Origin: Gammaproteobacteria bacterium
GTDB lineage: Bacteria > Pseudomonadota > Gammaproteobacteria > Pseudomonadales > Azotimanducaceae
Assembly: GCA_003476445.1 (NCBI GenBank)
Contig: DMUF01000111.1
Span: 1 to 21,864, forward strand
Direction of reading: 5' to 3'
DNA: 21,864 bases
This document shows, one piece after another, positions 15,612 through 21,864 of the stretch. Made by a program: the position numbers and the translations under genes. How positions within the stretch are numbered: position 1 is the first letter of the stretch; every line of letters starts with the position of its first letter. The notes under the pieces were generated by a model. That model had not been told where the DNA came from. It worked only from the letters and a program-made list of their open reading frames with translations, and did no database searches.

Positions 15612-17030
15612 TCAGCGCGTGCGCAGCCGGTGCTGGTAATCGGCGATCGCAAGCCCCGCCGCAACGCTCGTGAAGGGGTCGTGTTCGACCACCTGCCGCG
15701 GGAATCGATCGACGAGCAGTCGCCGAACGGCAGGAATAAGGCTCGAGCCTCCGGTGCCGATGACGATATCGATCGCGTCGGCGCGCAGTCGTGAGAGGGC
15801 CAGTACCGTATCGAGCGCGACTTCGACCTCGCCCAGCTGCGCAGCAATGATGCTTTCGAATTGCGCGCGCGTGACGGTGAGATCGAGGTCGAGCTCGGGG
15901 ATATCGAGCCGGGCGGTTTCTTCCGACGAAAGCCGCGCCTTCAGGTCCTTGATCGACTGGAACACGCTGTAGCTCAGGTTGCGCTGAATGAGCTCGTTCA
16001 GGCGGCGAAATTTCCGCGCGGCGGAGCCGCCCGCCGCGATGCAATCGTGTACCGGTGCGCTGTACCGGTTCTGGTTGAGGGTATAAGTGACCGCCCAGTT
16101 GACCAGCAGTTCTTCGTAATCCTCGAACGGAAATCGCGTTTCGATTTCTCGGTCAAATCCGCGCCGACGCCAGAGTTCACCGCGCCCGAGTTCAGGACAC
16201 AGCAGCACCCGAAAGAGCTGCTGGTCGATGTGATCGCCGCCCAACGCAACGCCGTGCGTTCCGAGCACATCGAAACCCTCTCGATGCCGGCGTAGCACGC
16301 ACAGGTCGAGCGTGCCGCCACCGAAATCGAGCGTCAGCAGATGCTCGCCCGGCGCGTCAGGGTGAGCCTCCAGAAAGCTCGCCGCGGCTGCCACCGGCTC
16401 AGGATAGAAGCGCTGTCCGCGAACCCCCGCGTGACGATAAGCCTCGCCAAGCCGAGCGAGCGCCGTTTCGTTGCGAAAGCGGTCACGCCCTTCGAAATTG
16501 ACCGGTCGCCCGAGATGGGCAGAGGCGACATTGCCTGCGTGCGCTTCGACTGCCTGCCGAATGCGCAGCAGCACCGGCGTGATAAGCGCGACCAGACGGA
16601 ACGGGTGCTCGAACACCATGAGCCGCCGGATACCCGGATCGCCCAGCAGGCGCTTGGTGCCCCGGAACAGGCGGCCCTTCAGACCACTGTCGATGATCGG
16701 ACGACCGTAATGGCGCTGCGTTACCGTCTCGACCGCGGTAGGGTTCTCCGGATCATTGTGCTCAACGAACTGGCTTGTCTCCGAGATCACCTCGGGAATC
16801 AGTTCGACTGTGCGTCCTGTGTTGTCGGCAATGTAGCGGTCGATCGCGGCCTGCCCGGTGAGCGTCTGCAGCCGCCGGTCGATATAGGTCGCGGATGGCA
16901 GGAGCGGCGCGTTTTCCTCGAGCGCCACCAGGCGCACCTTGGAACCGTCATAGACCGCGGCTACAGAATGAGTGGTGCCAAAGTCGATACCTATTCCCAG
17001 CACGTCAGTCACGAGCAGATCCACGCGCAC
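15612..17030 (-). CDS. Hsp70-family ATPase, YegD-like, without substrate-binding domain
   Basis: A 472-residue actin/Hsp70-fold ATPase. Phosphate-1 motif GIDFGTTHS lies at 14-22, the connecting segment YPEPVAAAASF has Glu211 in place of DnaK's Glu171, phosphate-2 LDFGGGTLD lies at 234-242 and the adenosine loop VIGTGGSSLIPAV at 423-435. The chain ends about 35 residues after the adenosine loop, so DnaK's beta-sandwich substrate-binding domain and lid are absent. Length and layout match E. coli YegD, whose function is unknown. The start is uncertain: GTG at 17030, 17012 or 17003 are all in frame and none has a clear Shine-Dalgarno; 17012 gives MTDVLGIGIDFGTT. It is divergent from the small putative zinc protein across 110 bp. 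Confidence 0.92.
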   Translation of the reverse strand: MRVDLLVTDVLGIGIDFGTTHSVAAVYDGSKVRLVALEENAPLLPSATYIDRRLQTLTGQAAIDRYIADNTGRTVELIPEVISETSQFVEHNDPENPTAVETVTQRHYGRPIIDSGLKGRLFRGTKRLLGDPGIRRLMVFEHPFRLVALITPVLLRIRQAVEAHAGNVASAHLGRPVNFEGRDRFRNETALARLGEAYRHAGVRGQRFYPEPVAAAASFLEAHPDAPGEHLLTLDFGGGTLDLCVLRRHREGFDVLGTHGVALGGDHIDQQLFRVLLCPELGRGELWRRRGFDREIETRFPFEDYEELLVNWAVTYTLNQNRYSAPVHDCIAAGGSAARKFRRLNELIQRNLSYSVFQSIKDLKARLSSEETARLDIPELDLDLTVTRAQFESIIAAQLGEVEVALDTVLALSRLRADAIDIVIGTGGSSLIPAVRRLLVDRFPRQVVEHDPFTSVAAGLAIADYQHRLRTR

Positions 17031-17140
17031 ACAGGCCCCGCCGTGGATCCTCGGCTCGAAACCCAGCCGCGCGCGCAGGCTGGTCGCCCGCGGATACGCC
17101 GTGGATAATTCCGACTGACTCTGCCATACCGGGCGCGTTC

Positions 17141-17356
17141 ATGAGTGATCCGATCTCCATCGCCGACGCGGCGCGCAAACGCGATGCACGCAAACGCGCG
17201 GATCTGCAAGAGCGGGCGCGGGGCATCACGCTGTGCCGCAGCGGCTTTCACCAGTGGGCCATCGATCAGAAGAAGCAGTTCGATGTGCGCTCGGGTCGGC
17301 TCGTGACCGTCCTGCGCTGCACGCGTTGCACAGCCACGAAGACCCGACTCGACTGA
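17141..17356 (+). CDS. Small putative zinc-binding protein, uncharacterised
   Basis: A 71-residue basic protein. The N-terminal half is a charged helix (ADAARKRDARKRADLQERARG), then Cys32-x4-His37 (LCRSGFHQW) and Cys60-x2-Cys63 (LRCTRCTATK), a CHCC arrangement fitting one zinc ion in a ribbon-like fold. I do not recognise a named family with certainty, though I believe similar short proteins occur in proteobacteria. A role in nucleic-acid binding or as an accessory to a larger machine would fit the charge, but nothing proves it. The ATG at 17141 has only a weak GGGCG upstream. Its stop lies 1 bp from the msrA stop, with the two genes converging. Confidence 0.7.
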   Translation: MSDPISIADAARKRDARKRADLQERARGITLCRSGFHQWAIDQKKQFDVRSGRLVTVLRCTRCTATKTRLD

Positions 17357-17357
17357 T

Positions 17358-18014
17358 TCAAGCCGGCACGGCAATGCCGGTCGGCAGCGGGCAAGAGACG
17401 CCCGTACCACCCAGCCCACAATAGCCATTGGGGACTTTCGCCAGATATTGCTGGTGGTAGTGCTCGGCGTAGAAGAACTCGGGCGCCGCAGCGATCTCCG
17501 TCGTGATCGAACCATATCCCGCTGCCCGCAGCGCGGGCTCAAACGCTGCGCGTGACGCTTCCGCAAGCGCGCTCTGCACTGGGCCGTAGGTATAGATCGC
17601 GGAGCGGTATTGTGTGCCCACGTCATTACCCTGGCGCATGCCCTGGGTCGGGTCGTGCGACTCCCAGAAAACGCGCAGCAGGGTCGCATAATCAACGCGC
17701 GCCGGATCGAAGACCACCAGCACGACCTCGGTGTGGCCCGTCAGCCCGGAGCACACCTCTTCATACGTGGGATTGGGCGTGGTTCCGCCGGCGTAACCCA
17801 CCGCCGTCGAAAAAACCCCGTCGACCTGCCAGAATCGGCGTTCCGCACCCCAGAAGCAGCCAAGCCCGAACTGGGCCAGTTCAAAATCCGCCGGGAACGG
17901 TGGTTTGAGCGGCGCGCCGTTGACGAAATGGGTCTGCGGAACCGGCATGCTGGCCGAGCGCCCTGGCAGGGCCTCCGCCGCGGTCGGAAGACGAAGTTTC
18001 TGGCCCCAGGCCAT
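17358..18014 (-). CDS. msrA: Peptide methionine-(S)-S-oxide reductase
   Basis: A 218-residue MsrA that reduces methionine-S-sulfoxide in proteins and free methionine, using thioredoxin for recycling. The catalytic motif GCFWGAE places the nucleophile at Cys53; resolving Cys199 (NGYCGLGG) and Cys208 near the C-terminus give the three-Cys relay of E. coli MsrA (Cys51/198/206). The conserved EVCSGLTGHTE and DPTQGMRQGNDVGTQYRS segments are intact. The N-terminal extension (ALPGRSASMPVPQTHFVNG) is shared with the E. coli enzyme and supports the start. The ATG at 18014 has GAGG 8 nt upstream; GTG at 18023 is an alternative. It is divergent from the lipoprotein gene with only 26 bp between the start codons. 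Confidence 0.96.
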   Translation of the reverse strand: MAWGQKLRLPTAAEALPGRSASMPVPQTHFVNGAPLKPPFPADFELAQFGLGCFWGAERRFWQVDGVFSTAVGYAGGTTPNPTYEEVCSGLTGHTEVVLVVFDPARVDYATLLRVFWESHDPTQGMRQGNDVGTQYRSAIYTYGPVQSALAEASRAAFEPALRAAGYGSITTEIAAAPEFFYAEHYHQQYLAKVPNGYCGLGGTGVSCPLPTGIAVPA

Positions 18015-18040
18015 ATCCACCACCTCGCTAGGGTGAGACG

Positions 18041-19786
18041 TTGAGAAGCATCGCGATCATACGCCGAGACCGTCGACAGACAAACCTGACCCGGCGTTGG
18101 GCACTGCCCGTTCTGGTCGCGCTCGCGCTCACCGGATGCCAGACGGTGCCGCGTCCCTACGACGAACTCATGGTCGAGGTAAACGCCGGTGCGGAGATCG
18201 ACGCGAAGACTCTGCGCGAAAGCTTCTATGCAGTACCGGATCACAACGAGCGGCTCAGCCGGCTCACGGAGCTTGAGCTCCAGGCCTACCAGATCATCGA
18301 GGACGAGCCGCTCAAGCTCGGCTCGCTTGGCACGGCGATGCTCGACGCCTATTACGGCAGCCTGACCGGGCACTTCGTGCTTGCACGTTTTTACGAGCAT
18401 CTCGAGAACGATGCAGCGACCGCGTTTCACCGATCCTGGATCGAGCGCATCAGGGCAGACCGCCTGGCGTCCGCCATCACTCCGGCCCCCGATGCGATCA
18501 GCGCAACCCGTCATGCCTATCTGCCAGCCACCACCGCCATCGAGGCACAGGTGTTCGCGATGAGCGAAGGGCTGACGCCCGTGGGGTCGATCTACCAGAC
18601 CACCGATGAAGTGCCGTTCGCGTTGCTCGTGCAGGGCAAGCCGGAGACAGGGCCGATCCGCGTGCTCTACTTCGACCTGGGAGGCGTCTACCAAGCGATG
18701 CGCGAGAGTTTCGGCGCTGTGGCGGAAGATCCCAAGTTCAATCCGTTCAGCGTGGTGGGTTACCTTGCAAAGGAAAACGATCCCGCCGCGCAGGCGGCGG
18801 TGGGCGCCTTTCTCGCCAGCCAGAATCGCATCGATGACGCCATCAATTGGCTGCGGGCAGCGTCGCGCACGGGCAACCTGATCGCGAACACGCTGCTCGC
18901 CCGCATTTTCTTTGAGCGCGCGCGTGAGACCGAGGACGCCGAGGAACGCGAGGCATTCCTGACCGAAACGCTCGATCACTACCTGCACGCGATTACCCTG
19001 GGCTCATCCGATGCCATGTACGGACTCGGCGTGCTGTACCTGAATGGGCACTACGGCGAGGATGACAAGGCGTCCGGACTGCCGCTTCTCGAGCAGTCTG
19101 CGGCGCTCGATAACGATGATGCACTGCTCTACCTGGGGCACCTGAACTATCAGGGAGAGCAGGTGGAAAAAAACTTCGCTACCGCCCGGGACTACTTTGC
19201 ACGGGCAAGCGCCCTCGGCAATCCGCTCGCGCAGAAAACCTATGCCCGCTTTCTGCTCGATCGCACGACCAGCCAGTCCGCCGACCCGCGCATCGCCGAA
19301 TGGCTCGAAGCACTCACGGCAGAGCGACGAACGGATGCGGACGAAGCGCAACCAACCGACACCGAAGCGATGCTGCTGCTTGGCAACCTTGCCGCGCGCG
19401 GGCTAAGCGGCCCCGTCAATCGCCGGGCCGCCCAGCGCTGGTACCGGGCTGCAGCGAATGCGGCCCCGCTCGATGCGGCCATCGTGAACGAGGTCGCCTG
19501 GACGCTGACGGTGAGCACGGATCTCGAGCTGCGGCGCCCGGATTACGCCGTACGCATCATGACCACGCTCATGGAAGGCAATGCGGACGCCCGCGAGCGC
19601 CCGGAATACCTCGATACCTGGGCCGCAACATACGCCGCGACGGGGAACTTCGAGGAAGCCCTGCGCGTGCAGCAGCAGGCGGTCGATATCGCGACCGGCG
19701 AGGAATTCGACGACGTGCGCGATATTCTCTCCGAGCATCTGGAACTTTTTCGGCGCGGCGAGACGCTCTCCGAAGACGTGCCGTGA
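18041..19786 (+). CDS. Sel1-repeat/TPR-like lipoprotein
   Basis: A 581-residue exported lipoprotein. Basic residues to position 19, a hydrophobic core and the lipobox LTGC with Cys33 form a type II signal; Gln at +2 predicts outer-membrane sorting by Lol. About residues 45-240 form a helical N-terminal region I do not recognise, followed by helical repeats of Sel1/TPR type: AINWLRAASRTGNLIANTLL, then AMYGLGVLYLNGHYGED, ALLYLGHLNYQGEQVEKN and AMLLLGNLAARGLSGPVN with the usual A-x-x-Y-F/W-x-x-A-A helices, and a C-terminal TPR-like hairpin near 515-545. Such proteins scaffold protein complexes. The start is TTG; no ATG, GTG or other TTG lies between it and the lipobox, and GGGTGAG sits just upstream. 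Its stop overlaps the next start as GTGA. Confidence 0.9.
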   Translation: MRSIAIIRRDRRQTNLTRRWALPVLVALALTGCQTVPRPYDELMVEVNAGAEIDAKTLRESFYAVPDHNERLSRLTELELQAYQIIEDEPLKLGSLGTAMLDAYYGSLTGHFVLARFYEHLENDAATAFHRSWIERIRADRLASAITPAPDAISATRHAYLPATTAIEAQVFAMSEGLTPVGSIYQTTDEVPFALLVQGKPETGPIRVLYFDLGGVYQAMRESFGAVAEDPKFNPFSVVGYLAKENDPAAQAAVGAFLASQNRIDDAINWLRAASRTGNLIANTLLARIFFERARETEDAEEREAFLTETLDHYLHAITLGSSDAMYGLGVLYLNGHYGEDDKASGLPLLEQSAALDNDDALLYLGHLNYQGEQVEKNFATARDYFARASALGNPLAQKTYARFLLDRTTSQSADPRIAEWLEALTAERRTDADEAQPTDTEAMLLLGNLAARGLSGPVNRRAAQRWYRAAANAAPLDAAIVNEVAWTLTVSTDLELRRPDYAVRIMTTLMEGNADARERPEYLDTWAATYAATGNFEEALRVQQQAVDIATGEEFDDVRDILSEHLELFRRGETLSEDVP

Positions 19787-20874
19787 GCGATCAGCTGCTC
19801 GCACTGCTGCGCCGCGGCACCCCCTTCATCGACGTGCGCGCCCCGGGTGAAGCTGAGCGCGGTACGGTGCCCGGCGCCCGCAATATGCCGATCCTCGACG
19901 ACGCCGAGCGTACGCGGGTAGGTACCACCTATAAGCAGCAAGGGCAGGACGCCGCCATCCGCGTCGGCCATCGACTCGTGAGCGGAGCCGTGCGCGAAGA
20001 GCGCGTCGCCACATGGGCAGCCTTTGCCGCCCAGCACCCCGACGCCTGGATCTTCTGTTGGCGCGGGGGACAGCGCTCAGCCATCGCAGCCGAATGGCTT
20101 GCCGCAGCGGGACACACACTCCCGCGGGTACCCGGCGGGTTCAAGGCGCTGCGCAACGCACTCGGGGAGGCGCTGAGCGCGGCCTGCCGTGACTCACGCC
20201 CCTGGATCATCCTGGCCGGTCGCACCGGGAGCGGGAAAACCGACTTCCTCTGCGGTGTTCCACACGCCATCGATCTCGAAGGACTTGCAGCGCATCGCGG
20301 CTCTGCGTTTGGTGCCACGGCCACAGAGCAACCGGCGCCGGTCACCTTCGAGAATGCGCTGGCGACAGCCTGGCTGAAGCACGCCGGTCCTTATCTGCTG
20401 CTTGAGGACGAAAGCCGGACCATCGGCCGGCTGGCGCTGCCGGAGGACTGGCACCTGCGTATGCAAAGCGCTCCCGTCGCGCTGCTCGAGGTCGATGCCG
20501 ACCAGCGCAGAGCCCACATCGTGCGTGAGTATGTCGAGCTACCATTGCGCGCGGGAGTGGCGCCCGAAGCGCTCCATGCGCGCTATACGGCTGCGCTCAC
20601 GCGCATCGAGCGCCGTCTGGGCGGCCTGCGCCGCCGCGCAGTTCAGTCTGCTCTGGATACTGCATTCATTACTGGCATCGACACCTTCGGCGCATTCGAC
20701 ACGGCGCCTCACACAGTGTGGGTCGATTTGTTGCTGCGGGACTACTACGATCCGATGTATGACCACCAGATCGAAAACAAGATGCGTCGCGTCGTGATTC
20801 GGGGCGACGCCGCAACGCTTCGCGAGTATTTTCGCAGCCTGGATAGCAGCAGCTTCAAAGGAGCAGCCGCATGA
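19783..20874 (+). CDS. mnmH: tRNA 2-selenouridine synthase
   Basis: A 363-residue protein, practically the length of E. coli YbbB/SelU (364). An N-terminal rhodanese domain carries Cys92 in FCWRGGQRS, the residue that takes part in sulfur-selenium exchange, then a P-loop GRTGSGKT at 146-153 and the family-specific IDLEGLAAHRGSAFG at 163-177. The enzyme replaces sulfur of 2-thiouridine at wobble position 34 of tRNA-Lys, -Glu and -Gln with selenium from selenophosphate, through a geranylated intermediate. SelD must be encoded elsewhere. The GTG at 19783 overlaps the lipoprotein stop (GTGA), and its stop overlaps the GST-like start (ATGA), so all three genes are translationally coupled. A longer open frame upstream is antiparallel-free shadow sequence of the lipoprotein gene and is rejected. 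Confidence 0.95.
   Translation: MSDQLLALLRRGTPFIDVRAPGEAERGTVPGARNMPILDDAERTRVGTTYKQQGQDAAIRVGHRLVSGAVREERVATWAAFAAQHPDAWIFCWRGGQRSAIAAEWLAAAGHTLPRVPGGFKALRNALGEALSAACRDSRPWIILAGRTGSGKTDFLCGVPHAIDLEGLAAHRGSAFGATATEQPAPVTFENALATAWLKHAGPYLLLEDESRTIGRLALPEDWHLRMQSAPVALLEVDADQRRAHIVREYVELPLRAGVAPEALHARYTAALTRIERRLGGLRRRAVQSALDTAFITGIDTFGAFDTAPHTVWVDLLLRDYYDPMYDHQIENKMRRVVIRGDAATLREYFRSLDSSSFKGAAA
20857..20863 (+). promoter_or_regulatory. Shine-Dalgarno for the GST-like gene
   Basis: AAAGGAG lies 7 nt before the ATG at 20871, inside the last codons of mnmH. This favours the first of two adjacent ATG codons as start. Confidence 0.75.
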
Positions 20875-21864
20875 TGGAACCCATCCTGGTCAAAGGCGCG
20901 CCTGGTTCACCCTATACGCGCAAGATGGTCGCGCTGCTGCGCTACCAGCAGCTGCCGTATCGGTTCTTGATCGGCTCGCATGAGAATGATCTGGGGCTAC
21001 CACGGCCGAAAGTCGCGCTGCTGCCAACCCTGTACCTGCGCGATGAGCGGGGCGAGATCGAGGCGGTCGTCGATTCAACGCCGCTGATCCGTCGACTCGA
21101 CGCAACCTGGCCCGGACCAAGAAGCGTGCTACCACCGGATCCCGTGGTGCGCTTTGTCGATGAACTGATCGAAGACTACGCGGACGAATGGCTGACCAAG
21201 GCCATGTTCCATTACCGCTGGCACGGATCGGCCGACATCGATCACGCGGGCAACATTCTGCCGCGCTGGCGCGCGATCACGGCGTCAGAGGAAGAGATAG
21301 CACAACTTCGCGCCCGATTTTCGCGGCGCCAGATCGACCGTCTTGGCGTCGTTGGCTCGAATGCAATCACCGCCCCCGTCATCGAAGAGAGCTATCGTCG
21401 GTTCCTCGGGTGTCTCAATCAGATTCTGTCCGAGCAGCCGTTCATCCTTGGCGCGCGTCCGGGGAGTGCAGATCTCGCTACCTACGGGCAGCTGACTCAG
21501 CTTGCACACTTTGATCCCACGCCACGATCCCTGACTCTGGCAGAAGCGCCGCGCGTCTTCGCCTGGGTTGACGTAATGGATGATCTGTCCGGGCTCGACG
21601 TTCAATCGGAAGGATGGCTTGCGCGAAATGACCTCGCTCGGGTGCTGACACCGCTGCTCACAGAGATCGGGCGAACCTACGTGCCGGTGATGATGGCGAA
21701 CGCGCGCGCCATCGATCAGGGGGCTTCTCAGGTCGAAGCGGTGGTCAGCGGTGCACCGTGGACCCAAACCCCGTTCCCTTATCAGGCCCGGTGTTTAGCC
21801 GCGCTGCGCGTGAACTACGCACGGCTCGAGCCGCAGGATCGCGCCGATCTGGAGCCGCTTTTGA
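20871..21864 (+). CDS. Glutathione S-transferase-like protein (3' partial)
   Basis: The frame opens with ATGATG and stays open for 331 codons to the window edge, so the C-terminus is missing. The N-terminal 80 residues form a thioredoxin-like GST domain: GAPGSPYTRKMVALLRYQQLPY (9-30) with the Ser-Pro-Tyr at the active-site turn, the cis-Pro strand LLPTLYL (50-56) and VVDSTPLIRRLD (66-77), in which Asp-Ser-Thr replaces the usual Glu-Ser that binds glutathione. The all-helical C-terminal part includes FILGARPGSADLATYGQLTQL (about 190-210), a GST_C-like N-capping element. At more than 330 residues it is longer than typical GSTs (200-230). Glutathione conjugation is likely but not certain. It is coupled to mnmH by ATGA. 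Confidence 0.88.
   Translation, partial: MMEPILVKGAPGSPYTRKMVALLRYQQLPYRFLIGSHENDLGLPRPKVALLPTLYLRDERGEIEAVVDSTPLIRRLDATWPGPRSVLPPDPVVRFVDELIEDYADEWLTKAMFHYRWHGSADIDHAGNILPRWRAITASEEEIAQLRARFSRRQIDRLGVVGSNAITAPVIEESYRRFLGCLNQILSEQPFILGARPGSADLATYGQLTQLAHFDPTPRSLTLAEAPRVFAWVDVMDDLSGLDVQSEGWLARNDLARVLTPLLTEIGRTYVPVMMANARAIDQGASQVEAVVSGAPWTQTPFPYQARCLAALRVNYARLEPQDRADLEPLL

Noticed and set aside
5483..18952. An 18-nt identical string at 5483-5500 and 18935-18952 (GACGCCGAGGAACGCGAG)
   Set aside because: It lies inside two unrelated coding regions on different reading strands with no flanking similarity, so it is best explained by shared GC-rich codon use.
17741..18988. 415-codon minus-strand frame overlapping msrA and the lipoprotein gene
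   Set aside because: Its last part is msrA read in the wrong frame and the rest is antisense to a lipoprotein gene with a clear lipobox and repeats.
1..21864. Search by eye for CRISPR arrays, tRNA genes, insertion-sequence ends and phage or defence genes
   Set aside because: No direct-repeat array, cloverleaf-like sequence, transposase motif or recognisable defence domain was seen.

Overview
This is a GC-rich, gene-dense stretch of what looks like an ordinary bacterial chromosome. The cell is Gram-negative: there is a TonB-dependent outer-membrane receptor, a lipobox lipoprotein with a Gln at +2 (expected outer-membrane sorting) and an NnrU membrane protein. The MsrA has the long N-terminal extension and Cys spacing of the Escherichia coli enzyme, and with an E. 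coli-length selenouridine synthase and a YegD-like Hsp70 this suggests a gammaproteobacterium. Thiolase, SDR, epoxide hydrolase, LLM oxidoreductase and MAPEG genes hint at an aerobic, free-living cell that catabolises lipid-like or aromatic compounds, but that lifestyle is inference. I see no rRNA, tRNA, CRISPR array, insertion sequence, integrase or phage gene.

Layout. (1) 1-1806 (+): the 3' part of a FecA-like TonB-dependent receptor. (2) 9242 down to 1861 (-): one long same-strand run. It starts with a tightly coupled three-gene ABC module of the gliding-motility (GldA/GldF/GldG) type: ATPase, permease fused to GldG, and a DUF4340 protein. A thiolase and a CrtC/AttH-lipocalin-like protein of unknown function follow, separated from each other by a strong hairpin. 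(3) 9475-10083 (+): a small alpha/beta hydrolase that starts with TTG. (4) 10091-10780 (-): NnrU. (5) 10917-13053 (+): SDR, epoxide hydrolase and a small GNAT-like protein, the last two overlapping by ATGA. (6) 13077-13902 (-): MAPEG protein and PaaI-type thioesterase. (7) 14095-15590 (+): CoA-pyrophosphatase-type Nudix hydrolase and LLM-class oxidoreductase. (8) 15612-17030 (-): Hsp70-like ATPase without a substrate-binding domain. (9) 17141-17356 (+): a small putative zinc-binding protein. (10) 17358-18014 (-): MsrA. (11) 18041-21864 (+): a translationally coupled trio of Sel1-repeat lipoprotein, tRNA 2-selenouridine synthase and a long GST-like protein that runs off the window end.

How the genes may work together. 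The ABC module is a self-contained membrane machine whose substrate cannot be read from the sequence. The thiolase, SDR, epoxide hydrolase, thioesterase, Nudix and LLM genes are all plausible parts of acyl-CoA or hydrophobic-compound metabolism, but they lie in several transcription units and I cannot assemble them into one pathway. The right-hand end brings together MsrA (methionine sulfoxide repair), selenouridine tRNA modification and a GST-fold protein, which may reflect redox or sulfur/selenium chemistry.

I did not find a clear-cut new defence or mobile system. The parts most open to new biology are the fused GldG ABC module and the lipoprotein-SelU-GST operon that diverges from msrA across only 26 bp. 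Several gene starts differ from the longest open frame and were chosen from Shine-Dalgarno position and family N-termini. Three genes appear to use TTG.
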